From contig OZ231126.1 in assembly GCA_965153355.1 (NCBI GenBank), positions 69,564,001-69,628,000 on the forward strand: a stretch of DNA of 64,000 bases. Reading direction: 5' to 3'. The notes beneath the pieces are model-generated. The model saw nothing but the letters and a program-made list of their open reading frames with translations. It made no database searches and had not been told where the DNA came from. This document shows positions 10,750-21,335 of this stretch, piece after piece. This stretch comes from Flaccisagitta enflata (lineage: Eukaryota; Chaetognatha; Sagittoidea; Aphragmophora). How positions within the stretch are numbered: the stretch's first letter is position 1; every line of letters starts with the position of its first letter. The position numbers and the translations under genes are program-made.

Positions 10750-11475
10750 TTAACAAATATTCACAATTCTGCCCATATTAAAACCACTGACATTTCCAGA
10801 AGATGCAATACCACGCATGCCAAAACCATCAATCTTATCATTTAAACCAAGAGGGGCAACTGACCTGAGAGCAGACATCCAGAACATCTCCCTATCCATT
10901 CTTCTTTTCCTAATTAGTCCGGGTTCTGAACTGGGCAAATCATCAGTTCGAACCTTTTCTAAAATTTGGAAACGAAGACGTTTTTCAAGGGGCATGTTTC
11001 TGTGGGCTTCATCAGAGTTAAAATGAGAGTAGACAAGTTGACTGCGATCATTTTTTCTAATTTTAGCCAAATGCTCGGCCCAACGGACACCAGCCGCTCT
11101 TCCAGTCTCGCCAACATATTGCAATCTACAGATAGCACAAGTGATCAGGTAAACCACATTACACGAGGCACAGTTCAAATTCTCATCAGACAAAATGACA
11201 AAATTGCGGCCATTCACAGAAGATTTAAAATTATTAAGAGGAAGAATCATATTATTATCCAAACATTTAATCTTACATCTAACATCCTTACATTTATTGA
11301 ACCCAAAGAAAACTCTATCATTCTGATTCTGAGAAAAGTTACCACCGTAGCAACCCGGAATGCTAATGGTACCCGAATCGGGCCTGTGACAGGCGCATTC
11401 CGCCAGCCTAGCACAGCAGGTTTTACGGCGCGATCCTGAAAACGCCCTCGTGTTATTTTGAATTGTACTTGCCAT
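10750..11475 (-). CDS. GIY-YIG endonuclease of a Penelope-like element, upstream of RT
   Basis: A 241-codon frame from ATG 11475-11473 to TAA 10752-10750. After a Cys-rich N-terminal part (residues 20-71) comes a GIY-YIG nuclease: VVYLITC (107-113) in place of GIY, LQYVGETGR (118-126), R131 and a late RRMDREMFW (191-199) with E196 as probable catalytic Glu, then APLGLN. Cys113, Cys116, His135 and His151 form the CCHH zinc-finger pattern found in Penelope-type GIY-YIG domains. The domain nicks target DNA to prime reverse transcription. In canonical Penelope elements the endonuclease follows the RT; here it precedes it, as in the Naiad/Chlamys group. No in-frame UGA is needed to read it. Confidence 0.88.
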   Translation of the reverse strand: MASTIQNNTRAFSGSRRKTCCARLAECACHRPDSGTISIPGCYGGNFSQNQNDRVFFGFNKCKDVRCKIKCLDNNMILPLNNFKSSVNGRNFVILSDENLNCASCNVVYLITCAICRLQYVGETGRAAGVRWAEHLAKIRKNDRSQLVYSHFNSDEAHRNMPLEKRLRFQILEKVRTDDLPSSEPGLIRKRRMDREMFWMSALRSVAPLGLNDKIDGFGMRGIASSGNVSGFNMGRIVNIC

Positions 11476-11652
11476 GATGTTTTGTTGATTTTGATGTTAT
11501 TGCCATCACGCAAAGGTAGGACAGACAACTAAAATACAGACAGGAGGAACAAACAGAATAATGGTTAATGAAAAATTAAAATGAAAAACATAGACTCCAC
11601 TTATGCGCAAACAACTTCATTCTACAATGCAGGTGAGCCACATGAAAAGTAC

Positions 11653-11682
11653 ATCCTGAGCTATTTTAATAGACATCAGGAC
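11653..11682 (-). ncRNA. Conserved hairpin 4 in 5' region of the Penelope-like element
   Basis: TCCTGA, G, CTAT, TTTA, ATAG, AC, A, TCAGGA on plus: a perfect six-pair outer stem. The loop is TTTA instead of ATTA, the only core change in the set. Confidence 0.6.
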
Positions 11683-11693
11683 AAGAATGAGAG

Positions 11694-11724
11694 CCGAGCA
11701 AGCTATATTAATAGACATTGACGG
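11694..11724 (-). ncRNA. Conserved hairpin 5
   Basis: The core GCTATATTAATAGAC lies between CCG-AG-CAA and TTG-A-CGG, giving an interrupted outer stem of about six pairs. Confidence 0.5.
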
Positions 11725-11731
11725 AAAAGAT

Positions 11732-11762
11732 ACTATGGGCTATATTAATAGACCTCCATAGT
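11732..11762 (-). ncRNA. Conserved hairpin 6
   Basis: Outer stem ACTATGG with CCATAGT, seven perfect pairs, around the core GCTATATTAATAGAC with an extra CT on the 3' side. Confidence 0.65.
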
Positions 11763-11946
11763 GTGATCAGAAGGAAGCTGAGGCAGGCACCAAAAAGCGA
11801 ATGAAACGTTGGCGAAAAAATAGATTCCGGTTTTAATTTCAATTTTCCACTTTACCATGATAAAAGGACGTTCATGCAAAGGAGTTCAAAACATGCAGAT
11901 AAAGACGTAAAATCAGAGAGAGAGAGAGAGAAACCTGACACAAGGA

Positions 11947-11978
11947 GGCTCTGCAGAGCTATATTAATAGACTTAAGC
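11947..11978 (-). ncRNA. Core of hairpin 7, outer stem weak
   Basis: The 15-nt core GCTATATTAATAGAC is exact, but the flanks (CTGCAGA and TTAAGC) do not pair well. It may be a decayed member of the set. Confidence 0.4.
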
Positions 11979-12166
11979 AAACACCACCCTATGAAAGGCC
12001 CGGCGGCAACATAGTCCCAGATACCTTTAAAGCTAAAGATAACTAAATCAAAAACCAAAATGATTTAAGATTACAAAAAGCAGCGCCACACACGGGAGAA
12101 GGCCGTACCCAAAGAGGGAATTGATCAGCCAAATCCTACAGAAGATGTGGATACTTTTAATGCTAA

Positions 12167-12690
12167 ATATTCTTTTGTTAGGTTTAGGTTAAAGAGAAGG
12201 GTCAGTTGAAAGAAGATGAGAGAAGGATGGTGGTATCCAGGTACAGGCTGTGGACTGTCTGGGAAAGAGGAAGAAGGAAGTTATCTTCCCCTAACCCAGG
12301 CGTGGTTAGGCCCCATCCCACTTTTCCTAGACACCAGAGAAAATAGCAGAGAGATGAGAGTAGGTAAGGAGTGATGGAAGAGTAGAGAAAAAATGCAGTT
12401 GGAAAGAGCTCAGTGGAGAGGTGAAGCTAAAAGAGAGAGAAGAGGATGAAGAGGAGAGGAGTTAAGAAGAGGAAGGGTGAATTAACTGAAGCATCTGAGA
12501 GAAAGAAAGCAGACTATCAGACATCACAGGACCCACAAAAATCAGATAAAAAATCAGATAAAAAAGGGACAAAGCAATCAGATACAGAAGGGACTAAGCA
12601 AAGGACAGATTTAATCCAGGAGTTGCACTACAAACACAAATGTCATAAAAACATCATACAGACACCAAACCACTGAAGAGAAAATATTGT
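12167..12690 (-). repeat. Direct terminal repeat (pLTR) of the Penelope-like element, 5' copy
   Basis: Partner of 7766-8287. The two repeats differ at only a few positions (for example TTCCCC for TTCCTC and CCACTG for CCGCTG), which suggests recent insertion. A possible 7-bp target duplication ACCTTTA is seen at 7758-7764 and 12692-12698. Confidence 0.85.
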
Positions 12691-12691
12691 A

Positions 12692-12804
12692 ACCTTTAAA
12701 GAGAGGTGAAATCATATCAAAAACTACTAATTGGGACCTCAAAATGTTGACCTTTATTGATGGGGAACCTTAAAAAGCAAGGCTGTTATTGCGGGTTGCC
12801 ACTG
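12692..12804 (+). mobile_element. 3' half of the split pogo/Tigger-like MITE
   Basis: It resumes the MITE interrupted at 7764 and ends ...GCGGGTTGCCACTG before TA at 12805-12806. The words CCTCAAAATGTTGACCTTTA and ATTGATGGGGAACC match the intact copy at 60858-61033. Confidence 0.7.
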
Positions 12805-13195
12805 TACCTGTCTTTGAGTGCCAGGCCAAACATCTGCATAATGTCATCTGTCTGAGAGAAGTACACGACGTGATTTCCTATATGAAACTCAACCCACTAA
12901 TAAATGGAAGGGGGCGCGTAGAAAAATGAATCCTACGGGCGTCTGAGTTAGTGTCTTACGGTTCGGAACGCGTTTGTTACTGCCCTCGTTGGTTGATTAC
13001 TCCGTATCAAAGTAATAAGGTAAGGTAAGCAAAACGAAGATCATTTATTTTCGGGATGTGCGTAAAAAGAGCGGTTGAGAGGAAGAGATTGTTTCAGCAG
13101 TTTTTCTCTGTACCCCGAATTTCTTTGCTGGGCAAGTTTTCAATTCAAATGGGTGAGATCGCGTCATCATTAACGTTTAACTAGGCCATTGCGTA

Positions 13196-13312
13196 AGTCT
13201 CTGTCTGTCCGTCTGTCTTTCCGTCTTTCTCTGTCCGTCCGTCTGTCTGTCCATCTGACTCTGGCCGTCTGTCTCAGTCCGACTGTCTATGTCAGTCTGT
13301 CTGTCTCTGTCA

Positions 13313-13369
<57 letters not shown>
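13196..13369 (+). repeat. (GTCT/GTCC)n and (CT)n microsatellite
   Basis: A degenerate tetranucleotide tract to about 13315, followed by a pure CT tract. Confidence 0.9.
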
Positions 13370-13372
<3 letters not shown>

Positions 13373-14770
13373 GGAAACGGACACAGACTTAATCAGACAT
13401 GGAGACAGATGAAGAAAAAATGGCAGATACAGTGATTTGGAGACAGTTAACGACAATCAAATATGAGGACAGACAAGACATACAGACCGTCAAAGAGACA
13501 GTCCAAAGACAGACAAAAACATACACAAATGGGGAACCAGGGTGAACACTCGCCATGTAAATGAACACTCGCTATCACATAGCTGAATGTTCATAATGAC
13601 ATATATCCACAGCATTCGATCAGAAACTTTTCCGTGATGAAAATTTGCCATACAGAGAAGAGTCCCCCAAAGGTAGAATGTAAGTAAGTTTAAAGAAAAC
13701 GTAAGGTAAATGCAGTTGATCAACTTAAACTAAAGAATGGGGGAGCGTAAGGTAAATGCTGACAAAGAAAAGGTAGAGAGGGGCATGGTAAAGTTACAAA
13801 GTTCATTTAACTACGCACGTAGCCTACGCAAGTTAGAAGGCAGCTAAATCACGTTGTGAAGTAAATGTACAGAGAGCTATGTACCTGTCTTTGAGTGACA
13901 GGCTAAATATCTGCAAAGTGTTATCACCAGAGAAAAGTAACTGCACTAAGAGTTATGGTTGCGTTTGAATACCAGGCCAAATATCCACAAAAAGTTACCT
14001 GTCAAAGAGAAGTGAATATATGACGTTTATTCACACAAAAATAGCGTAGTGACGCGTGACAATGAAGCGGAAGTAAACCAAAGGCAATGATGATGAATAC
14101 AGAGAAGAGGAGAAAAAAAAATCAAATTAAGGAAATAAATGATACAGAACGATACGTAAACACGGGAGAGAGAGTCAACAGAATGCTCTCACTGGGTTAT
14201 CCGGATTACAAGCTTTTGCACGATGCAAAAAAAAAAAAAAAAAAGAATGTACTAAGAAAAAGAATGTACTAAGAGCTATGGCTGCAATTTTTTTTTTGGT
14301 GCAATTGAGTGCAAGGCGAAATATCTGCATGAAGTTATATGTGAGAGAAGTATCAATTTACTGAGAACTACGCCTTCGTTTGAGTGCATGGAGTTATCTG
14401 TCAGGGAATAGTGTATGTACCGAGACGGAGAGCTACGCGAGTGCAATATTCTGTTTCTGTGAAGTCGAAACAAGAGAGAGGAAGTGACGAAAGATGGAGA
14501 TTGAAGAGGCTCGACCAAAGCACAACTGAGGCACACAACTTAACCAAATGTGACAGAAATAGATATCGTATATATAGAGACCCACTGGCTCGCAGTCTGT
14601 GCTTGTCTATTCTCGTTTTCTATTTGCACTGCTTATTCATCACTGTATCTGTCTTGCTATAAAGCTGTCTTTCCGTTTTTCTGTCTGTCTCTCGCATGGC
14701 CTACCTGAAAGCGGTGTCGGCTTAGCTGGCTAACATGTTTATGATCTGACTGTTGGTTTAGCCGTCTCTC
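13370..14770. other. Unique and low-copy sequence with degenerate short repeats, no gene
   Basis: At 13888-14020 and 14300-14420 the words GAGTGCAAGG, AAATATCTGCA and AGAGAAGT recur, related to 7638-7709. No exon with domain similarity was recognised. Confidence 0.4.
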
Positions 14771-14886
14771 TACCTTTTTGTCACAGCCAGATCTTCTTAC
14801 GGCCTCTCTCTCTCCTGATCACTTAATCCGTGTCCATATATCTGTTATGACCCTTTCAGTCAGTCTGTTAGTCAGTTTTCTTGCTC

Positions 14887-15129
<243 letters not shown>

Positions 15130-15202
15130 TTTTACTCTCGCGCATCCTCATCCCCACGGCAACTTCATTCCAATTTTCTCAAGGCCACTAACTTAACTAT
15201 AC

Positions 15203-15328
15203 ACACACACTCTCTCTCTCTCTTTCACACACACACACACACACAAACAAACAAACAAACAAACAAACAAACAAACAAACAAACAAACAAACAAACAAAC
15301 AAACAATAAACAAACACGCAAAAGCACG

Positions 15329-15411
<83 letters not shown>

Positions 15412-15412
15412 G
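15203..15412 (+). repeat. (CA)n-(CAAA)n-(CA)n compound microsatellite
   Basis: CA, then about 16 copies of AAAC, then CA repeats to 15409. Confidence 0.95.
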
Positions 15413-15571
15413 CGCGGACGGTAACTCTTGTCGTACTTCATTGTCTGTGCGGACAGATAGCCGAGTGACGCCCACCTCATGTAAAATTGAAGAGCAGTCT
15501 CTTGGCTGTCTCATATCGGGTTTTCGAATAAAAAAACTGTCGCAGTAGTTTTTACAGCTGAAAATACAAGG

Positions 15572-15798
15572 TTTTTAGTCGCATGCTGCGCGACTTTACA
15601 CCCCGCTTTGTCGGTCCGTCCGTCAGTTTGTCAGTCCGTTAGTCCGTCTGTCTCTCCATCCGTCCATCCGTCACATTTTATTTTTTGGGGTTTTTTGCGG
15701 TCTATGGCCTCCCTGCTCCTGCCCAAAAGATCAATGACCTCAAATACGGCGCCTGCCCAACCACACGCGACTGGGGTAGCTGTATATCTGGCCTTGTC
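15572..15798 (-). mobile_element. Family A element, inverted copy
   Basis: Read on minus it starts with ACAAGGCC at 15797, carries the subterminal GTCGCGTG box near 15769 and ends with the hairpin AGTCGCGCAGCATGCGACT (15595-15577) plus A residues. A (GTCC/GTCA) tetranucleotide core lies at 15608-15672. Confidence 0.7.
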
Positions 15799-15805
15799 CT
15801 TCTTT

Positions 15806-16950
15806 TATGTTCTATGTCCATGGACTGTGTTCTTATAAAATAATTTCCAGCAAGGATACAGGGGAATTTCTGACCAGGAAAGTAAGCAGTTTGTCCTAGG
15901 CGCTGTTTAAAAACATAATATAAATATTGTTTATTTCAACTTACTCAGATTTTATTCATGATTGTATCAAAATCTTTTTACCAAGTTGTCTGATATTAAA
16001 TATGTCATCTAGCAATACTCGTTATTTATTCAAAATGCTATTCTGATGGTCATATTTAAATAAAAACTACCCACAGTTTTTATTCAAACACCCGTTAATG
16101 ATAATAAGAAGGTAAAAAAAATCAACTCACTTGACGAACGAAGCCTAAGTTTATGTTTTGTTAATGTGAAGGTCATTCCCATTACAGGTAAATTCACCTA
16201 ACAGCTGGTCATAGACTGAATGGAAATCATTTCCCTAGCTCCCGATTAGTTTGGTGTTTATCCCATAGATTTATCCAGATAGCGTGACTAACTCAGACTA
16301 AACTCAAGCTAACATGACATTATTGCGTATGGGCATTATGTTGAAACATTCAAAGCTACCCTGATAATTCTCTCTATAAAACTATCTCTTAAAGTTTCTA
16401 ATTGACCAAAACCAACATGCATGCATATGAAAGACTGTGTTCACCATGGTTTTTGTTATTTTGTTTTTTTATTTTTTTTTGTAATGTTTTTATTGATAAA
16501 GGATAGTTGTGAGGGTCCGGATTGAGCATCATTGAGGGTTCCCAAGACTCTCATCCTTTGTTTTTATGTAATTTTTGATAAAGTAATGTTGTCACAAGTC
16601 ATAAAAGCACAAACTAAGTGGGATGGACGTGTGATTTTATTATGTGCTTTCTCAGAATAAATGAAAAGAAAAGTCTGAATGCGGTAACCAATCTTGAGTA
16701 CAGAGATGTAAGAGAAACTCACACTGTCTCATTCATTTGGCAGTATACGTATATAACTTTTGTTTTGACAGAAAAACGTTCTTACAATTGATTACTTGGC
16801 GAAAAAGGAAGCTCAACGAAGAAATAAGGAAGCCAGAAGATCAGAGCGAGTTTTTTTTTGTGATTTACGATGTTGTTACGACTGATGACATGTTGGTTAC
16901 TTCATGCACATGTTTTTTCTTTCCTTGTATCATATCGATCTACACTTTTT
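15806..16950. other. AT-rich unique stretch, no gene
   Basis: No repeat larger than homopolymer runs and no recognisable exon. Confidence 0.4.
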
Positions 16951-16955
16951 TTTTT

Positions 16956-17616
16956 TATAAGCACGCTAATTTTTTGGCTGAGGCTGAGCGTGCTTAGCAA
17001 AATCTTATTTTCGAGGCTGAAATGTGCTTAAATGCGTGCTTATCATTTATCAGTAAATAATTATTCTATTTAGTCTAGAACAAAGTACACAGTAGGGTAT
17101 AGAAAACAGTAATGCTAAAAGTAGTGTTGTATAGAATTAAGTATAGTATAAGATACAGTAATGAATGTATTTTTTATAAAGAAATATACAGTATCATTCA
17201 TTGATGTTGTCCTATATGAGATGAGACTAGTATCTTAATTTAATATAAACAGTTTTTAGATTTTTTATGTTATTTAATATCATAATATATATTTTTTGGT
17301 GGTCGTTGATGCAGCAATAAATTCTTATCTAAGCAATAATATTCTTAAATATCATTAAAAATCAAATCATTTCTATTAGTATCAAAATCCTGAATATACT
17401 GATAGATTGATATTATAGATAATTATAATTTCTATCAAAGTTTTTATTGGTTTTTGTAAAATTTCAATAAAAAAATATCTAGAAATTAGTTTATTTTTCA
17501 AAATTTACCATTTTTTTTTTCAAATTGACAATTTCAGCCTGGAGCGTGCTTAGCAATGTGCTTAAATTTTGCTAATATCTGAGGCTGGGCGTGCTTATAA
17601 ACGAGGTGCTTATAAA
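16956..17616. mobile_element. MITE-like element with TTATAAGCACGC terminal repeats
   Basis: The left end TTATAAGCACGCT is matched in inverse by GGCGTGCTTATAA at 17588-17600, and a second AGGTGCTTATAA ends the element. Subterminal words AGCGTGCTTAGCAA and ATGTGCTTAAAT occur near both ends. The interior is very AT-rich and has no ORF. Confidence 0.55.
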
Positions 17617-17640
17617 AAAGAATAAGTGTATCTATTCTTT

Positions 17641-17886
17641 TCGTCCGTCCGTCGATCCGTCCGTCCGTCCGTCCATCTGTGCATCGGTTCCACCGCGATA
17701 TTCCTAAACTTTTGAAATTTTTAGTTTATCTTAAGATAAGTAATGAAGCAAGAGGGGAAGAAAGGAAGGAAGGGAGGAAGGGAGGAAGGGAGGAAGGAAG
17801 GAAGGAAGGAAGGAAGGAAGGAAGGAAGGAAGGGCGGAAAGAAGGGAGGAAGGAAGGAAAGGAGGGAGGAAGGAAGGAAGGAGGGA
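17641..17886 (+). repeat. (GTCC)n then (GGAA/GGGA)n microsatellites
   Basis: A short GTCC tract (17641-17680) is followed after about 75 bases by a purine tetranucleotide tract (17757-17885). Confidence 0.9.
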
Positions 17887-18152
17887 TAGCTGACGATAGT
17901 ATGTAAGTATGTTGTTGTGTCACTTGTGTGTGTAATTGTAAAACGGAGCACGCGACTATTGGCTTTTTAGGCTTTATTTGTTTATCTCAAAGTCATGGAT
18001 CAAAGATTGACTCATTCGTTAAATATTTTTTCCAATTAGTAAACTTACAAACGCAATTTGTAAGTGCGTCATTCCGTTCAGCAGGTTTTAAGCATCCAAA
18101 CAAAATAAAGAGCCAAATTTAAAACCAACCGACTCACAGACTGACTGGTTTA

Positions 18153-18425
18153 AACAAGGCCGGATGCACGGGCCGAGACGGTGCGCCGGGCGTTATCAAT
18201 CCTTAGACCTATCCCTAACTCCATCAGACCTACCCCTAGCTCTATCAGACCTATCCCTAGCTCTATCAGACCTATCCCTAGCTCTATCAGGCCTTTCCCG
18301 AGCTCTATCAGACCTATCCCGAGCTCTATCAGACCTATCCGGAGCTCTATCAGACCTATCCCCACACCTATCCGACCTATCACCAGATCTCTCCGACCTA
18401 TCACCAGCTCGATCAGACCTAACCG
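18153..18425 (+). repeat. 21-bp minisatellite following a family A 5' end
   Basis: A family A start (ACAAGGCCGGATGCACGG at 18153-18170) is followed by about eleven copies of CCTATCCCTAGCTCTATCAG with point changes. A unit length of 21 keeps frames open on both strands, reading as Leu/Ser/Asp or Ile/Gly/Leu repeats; these are not taken as genes. Confidence 0.75.
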
Positions 18426-18524
18426 TAGCCGATTATTATTGTGAATGAAATGATGAGTAGCATCAATGATGAACGAAATGAGTTTTCAATTGATTTCAGA
18501 CATTTTCACCGATTTTTCATTCCA

Positions 18525-18718
18525 GCATGACCGACGGATGGATGGACGGACAGAGCCTCTTATGGAGGTGCTATGGCGCATCTGGGAATCATCCTTGCAT
18601 ATTTCTGAATCATTTCCAGTGATTTTTGCTTCCTTTCAAGATTTTCAACTCGAGCGTGAAGTGACCGACCAACCAACCAACAGACAGAGCTAGTTATAGA
18701 GATGCTATGGCGCAACTA
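18525..18718 (+). mobile_element. Two family A-like 3' ends in tandem, variant hairpin
   Basis: Two segments, each a GACC/GACGG tract leading into GCTATGGCGCA. The second ends GAGATGCTATGGCGCAACT followed by AAAAAA, where AGATGC and GCAACT can pair around TATGGC. They lie about 130 bases apart with a related spacer, so they look like a partial duplication. Confidence 0.45.
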
Positions 18719-19105
18719 AAAAAGCTTAAAGCAAAGGGTCGGTTTTTAAATGTGACGTGTTGAAAATTGCTATTTTTCTTATAGTTGTTGAAGGTGACAA
18801 ATGACATCGTTTTTGTTGATATTTGTAGTAGATCAGTGGTTTTTTGTGTAATTGTTTGACGCTTGGATTGTCGCATTTATCATGTTGACGAAAAAAAAAG
18901 CAATGAACAGTCTCTTAGCAAGCTGTCGGTACGCGATTACAAACATGAAAATGAGAAAAAAAGTCTATCAGTTGTCTCCAAACCGCCACCACTACACAGA
19001 GTGGTGTACGCTGTGTACGCAGAGGAGTGGGTTGTAGAGGGAAACAGGCAATCGAAGAAAAAAACAAGATTGTTCTCGGAAGCATGGACAAGAAATGGAA
19101 ACGGC

Positions 19106-19215
19106 TTTTTTAGCCACGTGCTACGCGGCTCTTAAAGCCACTTTTCGGTCAGTAGGTTGGTCACTTGGTTGGTCGGTCAGTCGGTCAGTTGTTCAGTCGG
19201 TTGGTCGGTCAGACT
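19106..19215 (-). mobile_element. Family A-like fragment with AGCC-type hairpin
   Basis: TTTTTTAGCCACGTGCTACG then CGGCT gives an imperfect terminal hairpin, followed by a GGTC/GGTT tetranucleotide core. The far end is absent. Confidence 0.5.
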
Positions 19216-19900
19216 ATCACAAAGCACATAGAAGTCTTAAACAATGTTATAAAGTGTTGTTTAGTATCAAAAAAAGGTTAAAAATATTAACAATATTAAA
19301 AATATTTGAAGGTCTTCCTGAGGTCATTTAGAATACACACATGTAAATTTGGTCTATTATGTACTGACTTTACGCACGCAACTTGAAGTTGTTGACCTTT
19401 TTTTTCATTTTCCAGGCTTCCTCTGTATAGAAAAAAGAAATCCCAATACATTTAGGTTGCGAGTTATTTTTACCAAGGGGAAAAACAAGTCGCTCGTCCG
19501 TTGCCTTTGGCTCAGCGGTCTTATTTTTTCCTAAACTGTTCAGCCAACTGTGAAATGGCTTTTCAATGACATGAAATGTTTTGTCGTACATCGTTAGTTG
19601 AAGGCTGGTGAAAGATGTTGTATTCGTCAGTAACGGATTTTATGATTTGTGATAAGCGCCACATATTTGTTGGACGAACAGAAAAAGAGACAAACAAACA
19701 AAAGTCCCCCTGTGTTCTACAGGTCCTTAAGAATACAGGACTTTGCTGCATTAAAAAGAATAGTTGTCAGATCATGTTCAAAAGTGCTTGAAATCAAACA
19801 ATGCAAAGTAGGCCAACGTATCGAGTATGCACGAAAATGTCTTAATTTTGATGTCTTAGCGTGATTTGTCACAGCAAAATTTGTCTCAAATTCAATGTCT
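19216..19900. other. Unique AT-rich sequence, no gene
   Basis: Frames below 80 codons only; nothing recognised. Confidence 0.35.
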
Positions 19901-19902
19901 GA

Positions 19903-20233
19903 TAGGGGGGGACGAACAAACGAACTACAGGACTACAGGAACTACAGGAACTACAGGACTTCGTCTCCTTCGGGGCTGCTGCCCAAAAACGTGCTTGAGA
20001 AGGCAGTTAAGGCGTCCATGTGAACATCCTCCTGGTATTTGAGCCTCGAGGCTAAAATTTGAGCTTTGGTGCTCAGATTTGAGCCTGGAGGCTGGGATTT
20101 AGGTCTCAAGGCTGGAATTTGGGCCAAGGGGTTGGGATTTGAGCTTTATAGATGAGGTCTGAGCCTCAAGGCTAGGAATTGAGCCATGAGGCTGGGATTT
20201 GAGCCTCGAGGCATCGGGCCGCTGCTCAAAAAG
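19903..20233 (+). mobile_element. Family B fragments
   Basis: Two 3' termini are visible: CTTCGGGGCTGCTGCCCAAA ending at 19990, and CATCGGGCCGCTGCTCAAAA ending near 20233. Between them are core units of the GAGGCTGGGATTTGAGCC type. Confidence 0.55.
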
Positions 20234-20245
20234 GCTTAGAGCTTC

Positions 20246-20466
20246 ATCCTTCAACCCGATCACTCTCATAAGCTTATCCTTCAACCCGATCACTCTCATA
20301 AGCTTATCCTTCAACCCGATCACTCTCATAAGCTTATCCTTCACCCCGATCACTCTCATAAGCTTATCCTTCACCCCGATCACTCTCATAAGCTTATCCT
20401 TCAACCCGCTCACTCTCATAAGCTTATCCTTCAACCCGATCACTCTCATAAGCTTATCCTTCACCT
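20246..20466 (+). repeat. 30-bp minisatellite, about 7-8 copies
   Basis: Units of CACTCTCATAAGCTTATCCT plus TCAACCCGAT, nearly identical, with an A/C variant (CAACCC or CACCCC). An AAGCTT site recurs in each unit. Confidence 0.9.
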
Positions 20467-20658
20467 CTCCTCATTTCATCTGCGAGGAGAAAGTGTTTTT
20501 TTTTTTTTCTATTTTCCTGCTTTTCATTGAGTTGCGTTGGACTGGAATGTTGTTGTTCTGTTGTTTTCTGTTTTCCTCATCACGCTGCAATGGACATAAA
20601 CTATACACGAGCGCCGCCAACGTTTTCCAGGTAAAACAGAAAACGACAGATAAAAAAG

Positions 20659-20810
20659 AACATGGCCGGAAACACGGCAATCCAGTCGCGGACGGTTGGG
20701 CAGGAGCAGCAATGCAAAAACCACTTGAAATCAAGAAATGTGACGGACCGACAGAGCTACCGACTTACCGACCGACACGGCAAGGTGAAGAGTCGCGTGT
20801 CCGCTACTCA
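20659..20810 (+). mobile_element. Family A element, short copy
   Basis: 5' ACATGGCCGGAAACACGGC, box AGTCGCGGACGG, and 3' AGTCGCGTGTCCGCTACT (20791-20808), a decayed hairpin. It is closest to the copy at 1818-2002. Confidence 0.65.
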
Positions 20811-21112
20811 AGATAATCTTTGAAAAAAGAATATAATGATAACGTGTGGAGCTTATTTCTTATAGTTGTATGCATTGATCAAGAGAGTTATTATTAGGCG
20901 TCTGACGTACATCTAAAGAAAAGATATTTGTGATAATCTGAAAAAAAAACGATATTTGTGATAATCTGAAAAAACGTTGGTTGACAAAAGGTTTTTTGTA
21001 CATTTTCCAATTATACTTACAACGAAAACTTTGTAAAAAAATAAAAAACAATGGAATGAAATAGTTCTTTTTTTCTTTCCGATAAAGAAGCATTTTTTGC
21101 AAAACTGCAACC

Positions 21113-21335
21113 TTTTTAATCGCGTGCTTCGCGACTCTACACCCCACTATGTCGGTCCTTCGGTCGGTCCGTCGATTGGTCTGTCGGTCGGTTGGTTGGT
21201 TGGTCCCCTTTTTACTTTTTTTGGCGTTTTCAGCTTTTTGAGCTTACTGCTCCTGCCCAAATGCTCAAGTGACCTTCTCCAGCACTGCCCCTGCCCACCC
21301 GCACGCGACTCGGGTAGCCGTGTATCAGTTTCTTG
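21113..21335 (-). mobile_element. Family A element, inverted, 5' end incomplete
   Basis: Terminal hairpin TTTTTAATCGCG/TGCTT/CGCGACT at 21113-21136, a GGTC/GGTT core, then the words CTGCCCACCCGCACGCGACT and CGGGTAGCCGTG. The expected GGCCTTGT end has been lost. Confidence 0.6.

Noticed and set aside
8551-11475. Selenoprotein reading (UGA recoding) as known in some Naiad elements
   Set aside because: The interrupting codon is TAA, and both frames are otherwise free of UGA.
18150-18448. Frames reading Ile-Gly-Leu-Ile-Glu-Leu or Leu-Ser-Asp-Leu repeats, possibly leucine-rich repeats
   Set aside because: They arise from the 21-bp minisatellite; no LRR consensus or flanking coding sequence.
20099-20464. 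Frame of KDKLMRVIGL repeats
   Set aside because: Ten-residue period equals the 30-bp minisatellite; no domain and no start context.
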